Origin: Hyperoodon ampullatus
Lineage: Eukaryota; Chordata; Mammalia; Artiodactyla; Ziphiidae
Assembly (NCBI GenBank): GCA_949752795.1
Contig: OX457057.1
Span: 100,219,513 to 100,283,512 of the forward strand
Direction: 5' to 3'
Length of the DNA stretch: 64,000 nt
Positions 24,528-35,425 of this stretch are shown one piece after another. The translations under genes were made by a program, and so were the position numbers. The first letter of the stretch is position 1, and every line of letters starts with the position of its first letter. Below the pieces are notes generated by a model, which had not been told where the DNA came from, did not search any database, and saw nothing but the letters and a program-made list of their open reading frames with translations.

Positions 24528-25075
24528 GTGGGTTCACCGCTGACATGCGCCTGTAAACTCCTGAAATGCCTGACACTTTCTTGTCAGCTGCCAGCTCTCA
24601 CAGTAACTTAACTGGGAAGTCTCACAGGTGTAAAAAAGCCCCTGAGCTTACCTAAGAGCCAGGAGATAGAAAATGCAGGTTATTCCAAATGTTAAATTTA
24701 GGCAGTGTGCCAGACGCATTATTTCAGATGGCATTTCTTCTTGATATGACACTCCAAAACACTTGGTATGTTTTTTCAACTCTTGGTCATCCAAACTTTG
24801 GCAACAAACTGGGGCTTGACCAAGCCTTGTAGCTGAACGGAGTGTTCCCTATTTGCTTACTTAAGTGATAAATAGAAAGATTAACAGGTATTTGGGGAAT
24901 GCTGTATCAGAGAGAGAGAGAGAAAGAATTAGAGAATTTACCTGACTATAAACATACAAGCCAATAGATTATTTTCATTTATTTCTAGTTTTGAGTTTTA
25001 TTGCATTTTACTTCTCATGAAACCATAAACAGTCCCTAGGGTTGTTTACCTTAAAGCTGTTCTACCCTGTTAGGA

Positions 25076-25096
25076 AAGAGAGAGAGAGAGAGAGAG

Positions 25097-25140
<44 letters not shown>
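25076..25140. repeat. (AG)n(TG)n compound microsatellite
   Basis: About 11 AG units followed directly by about 20 TG units. Uninterrupted, so likely length-polymorphic. Confidence 0.95.
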
Positions 25141-25141
<1 letters not shown>

Positions 25142-27261
25142 CCTAGGTCTTACAGCCCCTGAGATAGGAAGGCAAACCTGTGCTTTCCTCTACCTCATCT
25201 CCTTGGAATTCTAGTGCTTGTGATTTCATTCCACGACTTATCATTTATGGCTCAGATTTGGCCTGGAAAAAATGCTTGGCTAGAGTCTGCATTTTTAAGA
25301 ACTATTGGTGTAGATTTATATCAACAAGGGGGGACATCAGTGCATTTTGTAGGAAGCATTTTATTCTGAAAAAATTGGGTTAGCAGCTGCAGTTTGATGG
25401 ACCTTCGTTTACTTTTATGGTTACCTGCTTTAGAGAGCCATCTGCTTAAAATGCATCTGACAAAATGCTTAAGGGCTTAGGTCTTGCCCATGATTTTTCT
25501 TTCCCTTCTCAGAGTCCAAACAAAAGGCCAGAGTGGGAGTTCTTAACCACGAATGGGTCTCAGATGTTCCATGATCCCCCAGAAAATATACAGAATGAGT
25601 TTATGCATTTTGTAGAAAATGAATTTTTTCCCCATATCCTTACTTGAATTCTCAGAGGTATCTCCAAGACCCAGAAAAGTTTAACCTCTGGACTAGACTG
25701 AAGTAATCTGAAGACATTTATGCCCCAATTTAAAAGGTGTCAATGAGTTTGAGGTAGTTGCCTAAATTTGGGGGCTTTTACATAATATTATAAGAAAACC
25801 TTCACAACATCCTTGTTTGATAGGCAGGCCTGTTTTCTATTTCATACATGAAGTAACAGAGTGGTACTGAAGGGCTGGCTGGCTGTCATGCCCTTTGAAG
25901 GTGTAGTGTTGGGATAATTTATGGTTCTAGGTGATTGGGGAGAGGAAGAGTTAAAAAATTCAAAATTCCCTAACACTGTATTTCAATGTAAGATAGTATT
26001 AAATATTTTAAAACAGCTGCCTATCTGATCTTATGTGTTTTATCAAAGTAGAACACTGACTTTGTTAGACATCAAACTAGAGGCTTATAATTAGGGTGCA
26101 TATAGTCCCAGTTTGCCTGAGAGAATTCCAGTTTAAGTCTGTTGCCTTGGCATAGTTGTTAACAATACCCGCTTTGGCTCTCAGACATGTTAGTGGTTTG
26201 AACAGTCAATTATGTGGTTACTCCGCTTATTACGAAAAATAGGGTTCCCTAGTCCACCGCTTCCCATTCTCTCTCCTCCTCAATATTAGAGACAACCACT
26301 TTTTTCTTTTAACTGTTTATTTTGGCAGCTAACTTCCATATTTCTAACTGATATACTGCTGTCTCTTGCTTTATCAATTTTAGACACATATTTACTTTCT
26401 TTTATTATAGATGTGGATTTCATTATCTTACACCCCACCTCCCTTCTCTCCACCCCTGCCATCTTCCCAAAACAAACATAATACCCTTTCCTCACCCTCA
26501 TTCTCTGTCATATCTCTTATTACTAGATCTGGAGCCTGTCACATTCTGTTTCTTCAGAGGATAAACATCTGGTGTATTCCCGGGCAGTAGATGCCTGGCT
26601 GAGCATTCTGTGTACAGGAATCAGGTTGCGGGGACGAATAACTCTTCTGAAAATACAAACTTGGAGCCAGTGCCCTTGTCTTCTCTCCTACATCTCACCT
26701 CTCCGGTGCAGTGTCTGCCACCTGCAGGTTCCATAGGTCCTTGGGGTCCTGCAGCGCAAAGCAGCTTCCTCCCCCATACCAAAGTAGTTATCACTCCTCC
26801 AGCCACTTTCTTTCTTCAGAATGTTGTTAAAATTTCTTGTCTGCCAGAGTCTCTCTTTTTGACTTTGTGGGTTTTTACTCTTTTCATCCCATTTCTATCA
26901 TTTTAGACGGCTCTCCAAAGGGAGAGGAGATGATCTACCACCTTTAGCCAAAAGCTGTTCTTTCTATTAAGTTGCAAAAGTTTTCTTTTTTTTTAACCAG
27001 AAGGAAATACACCAAAATGTTTTCATTTTTGTATTTAAAAAGGAGTCCCAGAAAGTTTTCTCTCTCCTTTAATAACAGTTGTTAGTGAGGAGAAACAATA
27101 GGAAATGGCCATTGGGATGACAGTGCTCTGGCCTAGGGAGGTCTAGGCCAAGGCATCTCTGAAGCATGAGCAGAAGCTACGAAGAAATCCATAGCCACTG
27201 GAATATTATGCAGTTGTAGGCAGGATTATGTGGGGAAATGTCCCTTTAAATTTGTATTCTT

Positions 27262-27464
27262 TTTTTTTTTTTTCAGTACGCGGGCCTCTCACTGTTGTGG
27301 CCTCTCCCGTTGCAGAGCACAGGCTCCGGACGCGCAGGCTCAGCGGCCATGGCTCACGGGCCCAGCCACTCCATGGCATGTGGGATCTTCCCAGACCGGG
27401 GCACGAACCTGTGTCCCCTGCATCTGCAGGCAGACTCTCAACCACTGCGCCACCAGGGAAGCCC
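27262..27464 (-). mobile_element. CHR-2-type SINE, minus strand, 15-bp TSD
   Basis: Reverse-complement CHR-2 body with T-run head. The TSD taaatttgtattctt is exact at 27247-27261 and 27465-27479. It is the left arm of an inverted pair with the copy at 27551. Confidence 0.96.
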
Positions 27465-27550
27465 TAAATTTGTATTCTTAAAATTGGGCTTAATCCCTTG
27501 GCACAAGGATAAGTGGAATGGGATAGGCAGGTTAATTAAAAAGCCTTGTG

Positions 27551-27765
27551 GGGCTTCTCTGGTGGTGCAGTGGTTGAGAGTCCACCTGCCGATGCAGGGG
27601 ACACGGGTTCGTGCCCCGGTCCGGGAAGATCCCACATGCCGTGGAGCGGCTGGGCCCGTGAGCCATGGCCGCTGAGCCTGCGCATCCGGAGCCTGTGCTC
27701 CGCAACGGGAGAGGCCACAACAGTGAAAGGCCCGCGTACCGCCAAAAAAAAAAAAAAAAAAAAAA
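27551..27765 (+). mobile_element. CHR-2-type SINE, plus strand, TSD
   Basis: CHR-2 body beginning 'gggcttctctggtgg' with an A-tail of about 22. The TSD aaaaagccttgtg is at 27538-27550 and about 27762-27774. It lies 86 bp from an inverted copy, within the CTTNBP2NL intron. Confidence 0.96.
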
Positions 27766-28346
27766 AGCCTTGTGAAAAATCTCCACTTAAGATCTCAATA
27801 ATTGAGCCTTTTCATATGCAGGATAAAGTCAAGAGAGTCTTTTCACCTCTTATCTACTGTACACGAAATGCATATATTAATTAAGCAAGGCACAGTTAGG
27901 ATGTCACCTATTTGAAATGTTTAATTTTAGGCTTCACTCTCTGGTACCTCCAGTGATTTGAACATCAAGGGAGAGCCTCAGCTTGCAGCTTGCAGCTTTC
28001 CATGGTCCTGCCTTGCTTCATCACCTACAACTGTCCCCTAGTCCCACCAAACTTTTCTTAATTCTCTGAAACCTTCTCAGCCCCTACAGCTAATGAGTTG
28101 CCCTCTTCTATTTACATGCCACTTCGTGTTACCTCGGATAAGTATGTACTGTACTGTTTCCTAGCACATAGCTTGCATATCTTTCACCCTTCTAGACAGT
28201 GTGCTCCTTGATGGCCCTGACTGGGATTTACTTATTTATTTATCTATGGAATGATCTTGGGTGCTTAGAAAGACACTTAGTATTTAATTGTACTCTAAGT
28301 GTGACTCCTTGATATTTGAAAATGATTTTTTTTTAATTCCTTAAAG

Positions 28347-28454
28347 GTAATCCTAGACCTTGAGGAAGAAAGGCAAAGGCATGCACAGGACACAGCTGAA
28401 GGAGATGATGTCACCTATATGCTGGAGAAGGAAAGAGAGCGGCTGACTCAACAG
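28347..28454 (+). CDS. CTTNBP2NL: CTTNBP2NL coding exon (36 codons)
   Basis: Encodes 36 residues from 'VILDLEEERQ' to 'KERERLTQQ', the middle of the CortBP2 coiled coil. Under the 639-aa model these are residues 111-146. Acceptor AG at 28345-28346 after a T-run, donor gtaatt at 28455. Both ends are phase 0. The exon is small and lacks a start codon, so a simple ORF scan would miss it. Identity rests on the exact join with the neighbouring exons and recall of the family sequence. Confidence 0.96.
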
Positions 28455-29548
28455 GTAATTAAGGTGGAGGGGCTCAGAGCAGCATTTGCCTAGAGTAGCA
28501 TTTCTTGAAGATTATTCTGCAGGGTGTAAATTGGTGTTGCTCAAAAAAAGGGGGCTTTGTGGTCAAATAAGTCTGGGAATTACTGGATTAAACAAAGTTA
28601 AAGAGGTTTCTAACTTCAATTTGTTAGACCCTTTAGTATGCAGAAGCACGCTGTGAGTCTTCAAGAACAAGATAGGGTGTTCTGTGTTTAGCAAATTTAT
28701 GTTTTCATAAAATCTTTTAACATAGATCATTCACTATGGGACTGTCGTTCCATAGAACACACTTTGGGGAACACTAACTTTGAACTCTCCAACTTTTTTT
28801 GACTTAGGACTCCTAGTAAGAAATACATTTTACATCACAACTCAGTATATATACACATATATACATATGCCTGAAACAAAAATCTCATGAAATCGTACAT
28901 AACCCTTACTGCTTATAATACACATTGATATTTTTGCTTCTATTTCATCTTTTTTTATTTCTGATCACGGCTCACTAAATGGTTTTGCCGTCCATGAATG
29001 AGTCTCAGAGTTTGAAAAACACTGACTAAAAGGGTTCCTTCAACCCTTTCCCTCTCACTCTGTGCCTTAAATAAGGTTGGAATGATGATTAAAGCAGATG
29101 GCATTTGTATAAGAAGAATGATTCAAATGCAACTACTTACGTTTGTTTGTTTTTAAGACCAGAAAGAATTATTACGGAAGCTTTCAAAGTTTTCAGCAGC
29201 ATTCATCACAAAATCTGGTTGATACGGCTTTCTGCTGTTTTGATTGGCTCTAATCCCCTGAACTTTCCATAACATAAAACACAATGATGATTCAGATTCC
29301 CACTAATAATTCTGAGACAATAAGAACTAGAAGTGCCTCCTGAATCATCAAAGAAAGATTAAGTCGTAGTGTGTACATTTTTATGTTAGGTGTTATGATA
29401 CTTAAATATTTGATGTAAGCACATGGCATACATGGTAATCCCATGTGCCAGAGAACAGCTAGCTTGATACACTCTACTTGATAACAGTTTTTCAGTATCT
29501 CTTTGTTTCCTTACTCTAACCAAGATGTGTGGTGGCATTCTTTTGTAG
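28455..29548 (+). other. CTTNBP2NL: CTTNBP2NL intron
   Basis: About 1.1 kb between donor gtaatt and acceptor ttttgtag (29541-29548). The sequence around 28720-29020 contains short phrases such as 'gagtttgaaaaacactgac' that resemble ends of old hAT-type elements, but too weakly to name. No exon seen. Confidence 0.8.
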
Positions 29549-31030
29549 TTGGAATTTGAAAAGTCCCAAGTGAAAAAGTTTGAAAAAGAGCAGAAGAAGC
29601 TCTCCAGTCAGCTGGAAGAGGAGCGCTCCCGCCACAAGCAGCTCTCCTCCATGCTGGTGCGCGAGTGCAAGAAGGCCACCAACAAGGCCGCTGAGGAGGG
29701 CCAGAAGGCAGGAGAGCTGAGCCTGAAACTAGAGAAGGAGAAGAGCCGGGTGAGCAAGCTGGAGGAAGAGCTCGCTGCTGAGAGGAAGCGGGGCTTGCAG
29801 ACGGAGGCCCAGGTGGAGAAACAGTTGTCTGAGTTTGACATTGAAAGGGAACAACTGAGAGCAAAGCTGAACCGAGAAGAGAACCGGACCAGAACTCTGA
29901 AAGAAGAGATGGAGAGTTTGAAGAAGATAGTGAAGGACCTAGAGGCTTTGCACCAGCAAAGTAGCCCCAGCGAGCAAGTGAAGAAACCAGTAACCCTGTC
30001 TAAAGGCACGGCAACTGAGCCACCCATGCTAGTGTCCGTATTTTGCCAAACGGAGAGTTTTCAGGCAGAAAGAACCCATGGGAGCAGCACAGCCAAGGTA
30101 ACAGCCACAGGGCTGCCTGGTCCCACCACTCCTGCTTACTCTTATGCAAAAACCAATGGACATTTTGACCCAGAAATGCAAACTACCAAGGAGCTGATTA
30201 CAGGCAGCAGTGTAGAAAACCAAGCGCCTCCACAAGAGAAGCCTGTGGGATTGGCCCAAGAGAAAGCAGTAGAGAATGGTGGGTGTCCTGTGGGAATAGA
30301 GGCTCCAGTCCCAGCGCCTGGTCACCTCCCTTCCGGTGGGAGCTCACTGTCTCCCAGCAGTACTGCCTCTTCCTCTCTCACATCCTCTCCTTGCTCTTCA
30401 CCAGTGCTAACTAAGCGCTTATTGGGGTCATCAGCTAGCAGCCCTGGCTACCAGTCATCCTACCAAGTAGGGGTCAACCAGCGGTTCCATGCAGCTCGGC
30501 ACAAATTTCAGTCCCAAGCAGATCAGGACCAACAAGCTAGTGGTCTACAGAGCCCTCCATCCAGGGATCTATCCCCAACCCTCATAGACAACTCTGCCGC
30601 CAAGCAGCTGGCCCGAAACACAGTCACCCAGGTGCTCTCCAGATTCACTAGCCAGCAAGGACCAATCAAGCCCGTGTCTCCCAACAGCTCTCCCTTTGGC
30701 ACAGACTATCGAAATCTGGCCAACACTGCCAGCCCAAGAGGTGACACCAGCCATTCACCTACTCCAGGGAAAGTGTCTAGTCCTCTGAGCCCCCTGTCTC
30801 CAGGGATCAAGTCCCCTACCATCCCCAGAGCTGAGAGAGGAAACCCTCCGCCCATCCCACCCAAGAAACCTGGCCTCACTCCTTCTCCATCTGCTGCCAC
30901 TCCACTGACCAAACCTCATCCCCAGGCATCCTCTTTGACCACCACAGAAGACCTTGCCAGCAGCTGCTCTTCTAATGCTGTTGTAGCCAATGGCAAGGAC
31001 GTTGAGATACTTTTGCCTACCAGTAGCTAG
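29549..31030 (+). CDS. CTTNBP2NL: CTTNBP2NL terminal coding exon (493 codons plus stop)
   Basis: The exon starts after acceptor AG at 29547-29548 with TTG GAA TTT (Leu-Glu-Phe), phase 0, and ends with TAG at 31028-31030. The first ~135 residues continue the Lys/Glu-rich coiled coil that drives self-association. The remaining ~360 are Ser/Pro-rich and probably disordered. A run of 'SSLSPSSTASSSLTSS' lies near 30345-30390. A proline-rich 'NPPPIPPKKPGL', a likely SH3 or profilin-type ligand, lies near 30844. The terminus is 'EILLPTSS'. With the other exons and an assumed 33-residue first exon, the total is 639 aa. No frameshift or stop. The tail has diverged more than the coiled coil relative to what I recall of the human protein. 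Confidence 0.98.
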   Translation: MEFEKSQVKKFEKEQKKLSSQLEEERSRHKQLSSMLVRECKKATNKAAEEGQKAGELSLKLEKEKSRVSKLEEELAAERKRGLQTEAQVEKQLSEFDIEREQLRAKLNREENRTRTLKEEMESLKKIVKDLEALHQQSSPSEQVKKPVTLSKGTATEPPMLVSVFCQTESFQAERTHGSSTAKVTATGLPGPTTPAYSYAKTNGHFDPEMQTTKELITGSSVENQAPPQEKPVGLAQEKAVENGGCPVGIEAPVPAPGHLPSGGSSLSPSSTASSSLTSSPCSSPVLTKRLLGSSASSPGYQSSYQVGVNQRFHAARHKFQSQADQDQQASGLQSPPSRDLSPTLIDNSAAKQLARNTVTQVLSRFTSQQGPIKPVSPNSSPFGTDYRNLANTASPRGDTSHSPTPGKVSSPLSPLSPGIKSPTIPRAERGNPPPIPPKKPGLTPSPSAATPLTKPHPQASSLTTTEDLASSCSSNAVVANGKDVEILLPTSS

Positions 31031-33700
31031 TCCCTAGGAGGGAGTCTCCACACTTGACATTCCATCAGATTTCATCCAAGAGCTCAGAGTCAAACCATTG
31101 AGTCAGATCATGTTATTTATTTTGATAGTAGCTGAAACTATCTGTATAATACATTTAATGTATTTCATCTTTTTGTATTTTTTAGGTAGAAACTAAGTAG
31201 TTTGGGTTTTTATGATTCACATCTTTGTGCTAAAGCTAGAAGGGCACCTCAAAGATGTCTAAGCTTTGCAGTCACCATCGTGTTATGATGGAGAAAGCTA
31301 ATTGAGTACCAGGTGGTGATTTCCTGTCTATCTGGGGACTAGAATCACTCAACACTCATTTTGAATTATGTGGAAGTGGCTCATGCAGACTTTTTATTCC
31401 AGATGAACATGTTTTAAAAGTGCCTGAAATTAGACTGCCATATGAATGTGATTCTGCAGCAGTAACACAAAATGCATCGTTTAACTGCAAAAAATGAGAT
31501 CCTCTGTGAATTCTGAATGTTAAAAACCAACACTGCTTTTAATCCTCTTTTACTGTTTTTTAATACAAGCTTTGTGTTCAAAAACAAGGCTGCATAAGTA
31601 GAATGGGAATCCTAAAGGTGGGTGTGAACTCGCCACAAAGCTGAGCTTTATAGAGCCCTTGAGAAACCCTCCTGAACATTAAGCAGTTGGGGTGCTGATT
31701 TTCTTGTACTTTTGAAAGATTACATCGCTCCCAGTTTCCTGCGTAAGTTTTTGAATACAGTGAAATCACATCTCCTTTAAAAATATCTACAGGCATCTAC
31801 TGTTGTGTAAGGAACTTCTGATTCCGATTGCTGTTACTTGAATAGGAAATGGTTACTCATTCTGTATAAAAGTTTTGCAACAGAATGAGATCTTTATTCT
31901 GTAATGAAAAAGCAATAACTTAAAGTTCACTGTCTTTGTAATATTATAAGTCAGAATTATACAGGTTTTAGCAAATTGTTACACTTTTCTCCAAGCTGCC
32001 AGCATTCTGTGTCTATCTGTGGAACCAAATTAACTTTTGCCTAAATGGAAGTATACATATATCTGTATAGATAAACACCCCTTTTACGTGTTTAACATAC
32101 ACACACTTAAACACATAAATAATAGTGTGATTATATCTTTGGAGTTTGCAATATAGCATAAAGGACGAGTAGAAATGCATGTTAAGATTACCTACCAAAG
32201 CAACTAGATATAGCTGGGACCCAGTCAATCACAGGAGGACTCTTGTCCACCAGGAGGGGAAAATTTCAAATGAAATCAGGTCTTCAGCATCATAAGAAGA
32301 CAAGGCCAAACCAACCCAGTGTCACAAAACTCAACTGGTCATATAAATGAGTGAAACAGGTCGGTCACTCAAGTGATGTATGACAGCTGGGAGCAGTGGG
32401 AGCTGTAGCAAACTGAAGTGCCCAAGTACCATTACAAAGGGCACCCCCTGTTCAGTTTCAGCTGCTTGTTGCCATGCAGGAATGCTAGACCCGGGTTACC
32501 AGCTCCTAAAATTTTTACGAAATCCAAATTTTCATGAGAAACATTCTCATTTTTAAATATCAAGAACTGATCCAAAAATATTTAAATACTGCTAGTTAAA
32601 CACTTCTGCAGCTGGATTTAGCCCTCAAGCTGCCAAGCTGCAGCCTCTTTCATTCTAGAAACTTCGGTCATTTCCATCACAGCAAGTTTGTGAGGACAGA
32701 AGCCTCCAGACTTTCCAACCTGTTGGCTAGCACAGCCAACAAACTCGGCAGAGTATAATGACTATTCTCTTCCAAACAGGACTGTCTGCAACCCAGCTCA
32801 GACATGGTGGGTACATGGTTTTGTGTCCACAAGGATGAAGAGGCCTTGGTGTCCTCACATACATTTTTCTAGCCAACATCTATCCAGCAGCCACTGACCT
32901 GCTATAATTTAAATCTATTTCCTCTTAATCCAACATGAGTTGATGGGGGAAAAGCAACTGATGGAAATCAAGATAAATCACTATGGAGTATATTGGTGTC
33001 TGCACAGCTTATGGTTTGACTAAAGATTAAAATACTATTAATCAAAAAATTAAAATACTATTAATGCCCCAGCGTGTCTACCAAATGATAAAGGGGTTAT
33101 CTTAAACTTCCCAGAGCAATCATGCATTAAATTTTATTCCCGTGCATAGTCATATGAACTGGATGATAAAATAGCTGAACTTTCTAAGCAGAAGAGGGGG
33201 CTATACTCCCAGAGTGTTATTACCTCTTGCTTTAAATGGTAATCTTACAAATTGCATTGTGCTCTTCTTTTGTTTTGGCATAGATATATATATAGAGAGA
33301 TACTATAAGGAAGTTTATTTCTTAGGAAGTGCACTGAATAATGTATTTCTTTTACAGTGTAATATGGGGGTGGGGAAATGCAAAAGAAATGTGTATTTTT
33401 GCTAGTTGCCTATCTTCTGAGATAAATAAGCACAATACTGCAATGGATCCAATAATCCAGTTAGGTATTATAGATTAGTATTTAAGTTTGCTGTAGATTG
33501 TGTGTGTGCTAAGTAAAAGTTCTGTGATTCACAATTTTGGTCTTAACCCATGTTGCAAAAGCTATGTTACTGGTCAACAGATGATAATGCTGTGCAGTGC
33601 ATAGCACAAGCATTAACTAGTCCTTAACATGTGTAAAGCCAAATGTACCGTGCAGAAGTCTTCACCTGTTTTTATAGCAGACTTCATTAAAACAAGTTAA
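31031..33700 (+). other. CTTNBP2NL: probable CTTNBP2NL 3' UTR
   Basis: AT-rich, repeat-poor sequence directly after the stop, with ATTTA-type motifs (for example near 31115). No AATAAA was found. Candidate variant signals are ATTAAA at 33686-33691 and near 33127. The true end cannot be fixed by eye. A 17-bp direct repeat (attaaaatactattaat at 33026-33042 and 33049-33065) lies inside. Confidence 0.6.
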
Positions 33701-34103
33701 ATCCTACTGTCTGGGCAAAAAATAGTCTTGTTTGTACGAAATGAAGACTGTTGCACAACAGGGCCGATTTTGTTGGGGAAGGAGCAGATTGGTGAAGAGG
33801 GAGCACTCACTCCTGGCTTTAAAAAAACAAACGAAGTCAGTGACCCATCCAGGTTAGACCCCAAAAGGAGCTGGGACATTTGTTTTCCTTAGAATCTTAG
33901 AGCTGGGAGAAGTCTTCACAATAATCCAGTCTGTAATTTTTAAACCATTTGGGGATTCTGGACCTTTTGAGAATCTAAAAATAGCTAGACTCTATCCCCA
34001 GAAAAATGTATATGCTTATGTGCAAAATTTGGTTGATGGCTTCACGGTATCCAGAGACCCTGAAGCCGTCCATGAATCATGTACTCTAAGAATGCCTGAT
34101 CTT

Positions 34104-34310
34104 GGGCTTCCCTGGTGGCACAGTGGTTGGGAGTCCGCTTGCTGATGCAGGGGACACGGGTTCGTGCCCCGGTCCAGGAAGATCCCACGTGCCATGGAGC
34201 AGCTGGGCCCGTGAGCCACGGCCGCTGAGTCTGCGTGTCCAGAGCCTGTGCTCCGCAACGGGAGAGGCCACAGCAGTGAGAGGCCCGCGTACCGCAAAAA
34301 AAAAAAAAAA
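34104..34310 (+). mobile_element. CHR-2-type SINE, exact 16-bp TSD
   Basis: Complete element with B box 'ggttcgtgcccc' and A-tail. The TSD aagaatgcctgatctt is exact at 34088-34103 and 34311-34326. It lies just beyond the candidate 3' UTR of CTTNBP2NL, same strand. Confidence 0.96.
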
Positions 34311-34588
34311 AAGAATGCCTGATCTTTTCCAGCCCTCTCATTTTACAAATGACTAATGCATCTCTTGTCTCCTAGTCCAGTGCTGTTGCTGCTACACTGT
34401 TAGCAAATGCTAGTGTAGCCAGACAAAAGCACTTGAAAATCCTTTGATGTACAAAAGATGTTCAAACAGTGTGGATGTTTACATATCTAAGTTCCCGGCA
34501 TTTAAGCCAATTAATGATCATTACAACAAACACAGGGTATATCCATTTTTTCATAACAGCCTCACTTCAGCAATGCTGCCTTGTCGAT

Positions 34589-34629
34589 TTGTGTGTGTGT
34601 GTGTGTGTGTGTGTGTTTGTGTGTGTGTA
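34589..34629. repeat. (TG)n microsatellite
   Basis: About 19 TG units with one TT interruption near 34616. Confidence 0.95.
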
Positions 34630-34887
34630 ATTTATAAAGAGCGCTTCTGATGCTTAGCCCTTGAAACAGAACTTCAAATGTCTTTTGAGAAATGCTGCTT
34701 CAAAATAGTTTGTGTTTTCATAATGCGTCAGAGGTAGGCATTGAGCATTGTTTGTTCCACAGGAGTAATTTTAATTTAATTGCTGTAAAACTAGTTGAGA
34801 AAACTTGAGAGCCTGTCCACCCATATGCTCACATATCAATGGCCAGTTCATTGGTGCAAGTAAAGAAGGAGAAAGGAGACTGGGGTA

Positions 34888-34998
34888 GTGATTCTCAAAC
34901 TTTATTGTGCTTAAGGGAATCCTGCTAACAATAAGGATTCCTGGGGATTGGGCCTAGGGGCCAGGTGATGCAAGTGATCTGAGGATCACATTTTGAGA
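34888..34998 (+). repeat. MER5-like hAT transposon remnant
   Basis: Imperfect terminal inverted repeats ('tagtgattctcaaac' and 'cattttgagaaatagtg') flank about 80 bp including 'attcctggggattgggcc' and 'ccaggtgatgcaag'. This matches the layout of the non-autonomous MER5 family with an internal deletion. Confidence 0.7.
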
Positions 34999-35109
34999 AA
35001 TAGTGCCTCATAGCCCATACCTGTTCTTTCACAAGAACTTACTTGCCTCTAACCTAAGGAGATGTCTTGAGCTCTGGAATCTGTTTTGCTAGAATGTCAA
35101 TGATACTCG

Positions 35110-35320
35110 GAGTCAAGTGCCTACTTGGATTCTAAGCACCATGTTAATGATTCCACACACATATTCCCTTACTAATTTGCCCAAGGGTGCTGTGAGGTGT
35201 TATCATCCCCAGTGTGCACATGAGGTAGTTGAAGACCAGAGATTTGTACTAGAGACCTTAGTAAGTGACAGGGCCTGAATTGAAAACCCAGTACTTTGCT
35301 CTTTCCACTACCTGTTTCCC
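35110..35320 (-). repeat. probable MIR SINE, minus strand
   Basis: Decayed reverse-complement MIR: 'ttatcatccccagtgtgcac', 'gacagggcctgaattgaaaa' and 'cccagtactttgctctttcc' in order. Confidence 0.6.
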
Positions 35321-35324
35321 AAAT

Positions 35325-35425
35325 GAGAATCTCCTGAGTCACTCTTAACGCCAGTTCCAGACCCTTCCCCCTGGAGATTCTGATGAGTAGACCAAGGTGG
35401 AGCTCAAGGTTAAGTGTCTGGGATG
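35325..35425 (+). repeat. probable hAT (MER5/MER20-like) remnant
   Basis: 'aatgagaatctcctgagtca', 'ctggagattctgatgagtag' and 'aagtgtctgggatgcttctt' follow the order of MER5-like elements, but no clear terminal repeats are left. Confidence 0.45.

Larger units (their letters stand above)
24528..28346 (+). other. CTTNBP2NL: CTTNBP2NL intron
   Basis: Bounded by gtgggt at 24528 and AG at 28345-28346. It contains an (AG)n(TG)n microsatellite (25076-25140) and two opposite-strand CHR-2 SINEs (27262-27464, 27551-27765). The rest is unassigned. Open frames such as 26610-26906 have no recognisable domain. Confidence 0.85.

Noticed and set aside
27206..27884. Several open frames of 60-130 residues rich in Pro, Gly, Arg and Ser
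   Set aside because: They are translations of CHR-2 SINEs in several frames. The same peptides recur at 14616, 18900, 20047, 34042, 44594, 52489, 59420 and 61241.
29511..30325. Open frames antisense to the large CTTNBP2NL exon
   Set aside because: They are shadows of a GC-rich coding exon. No domain, splice context or independent signal supports them.
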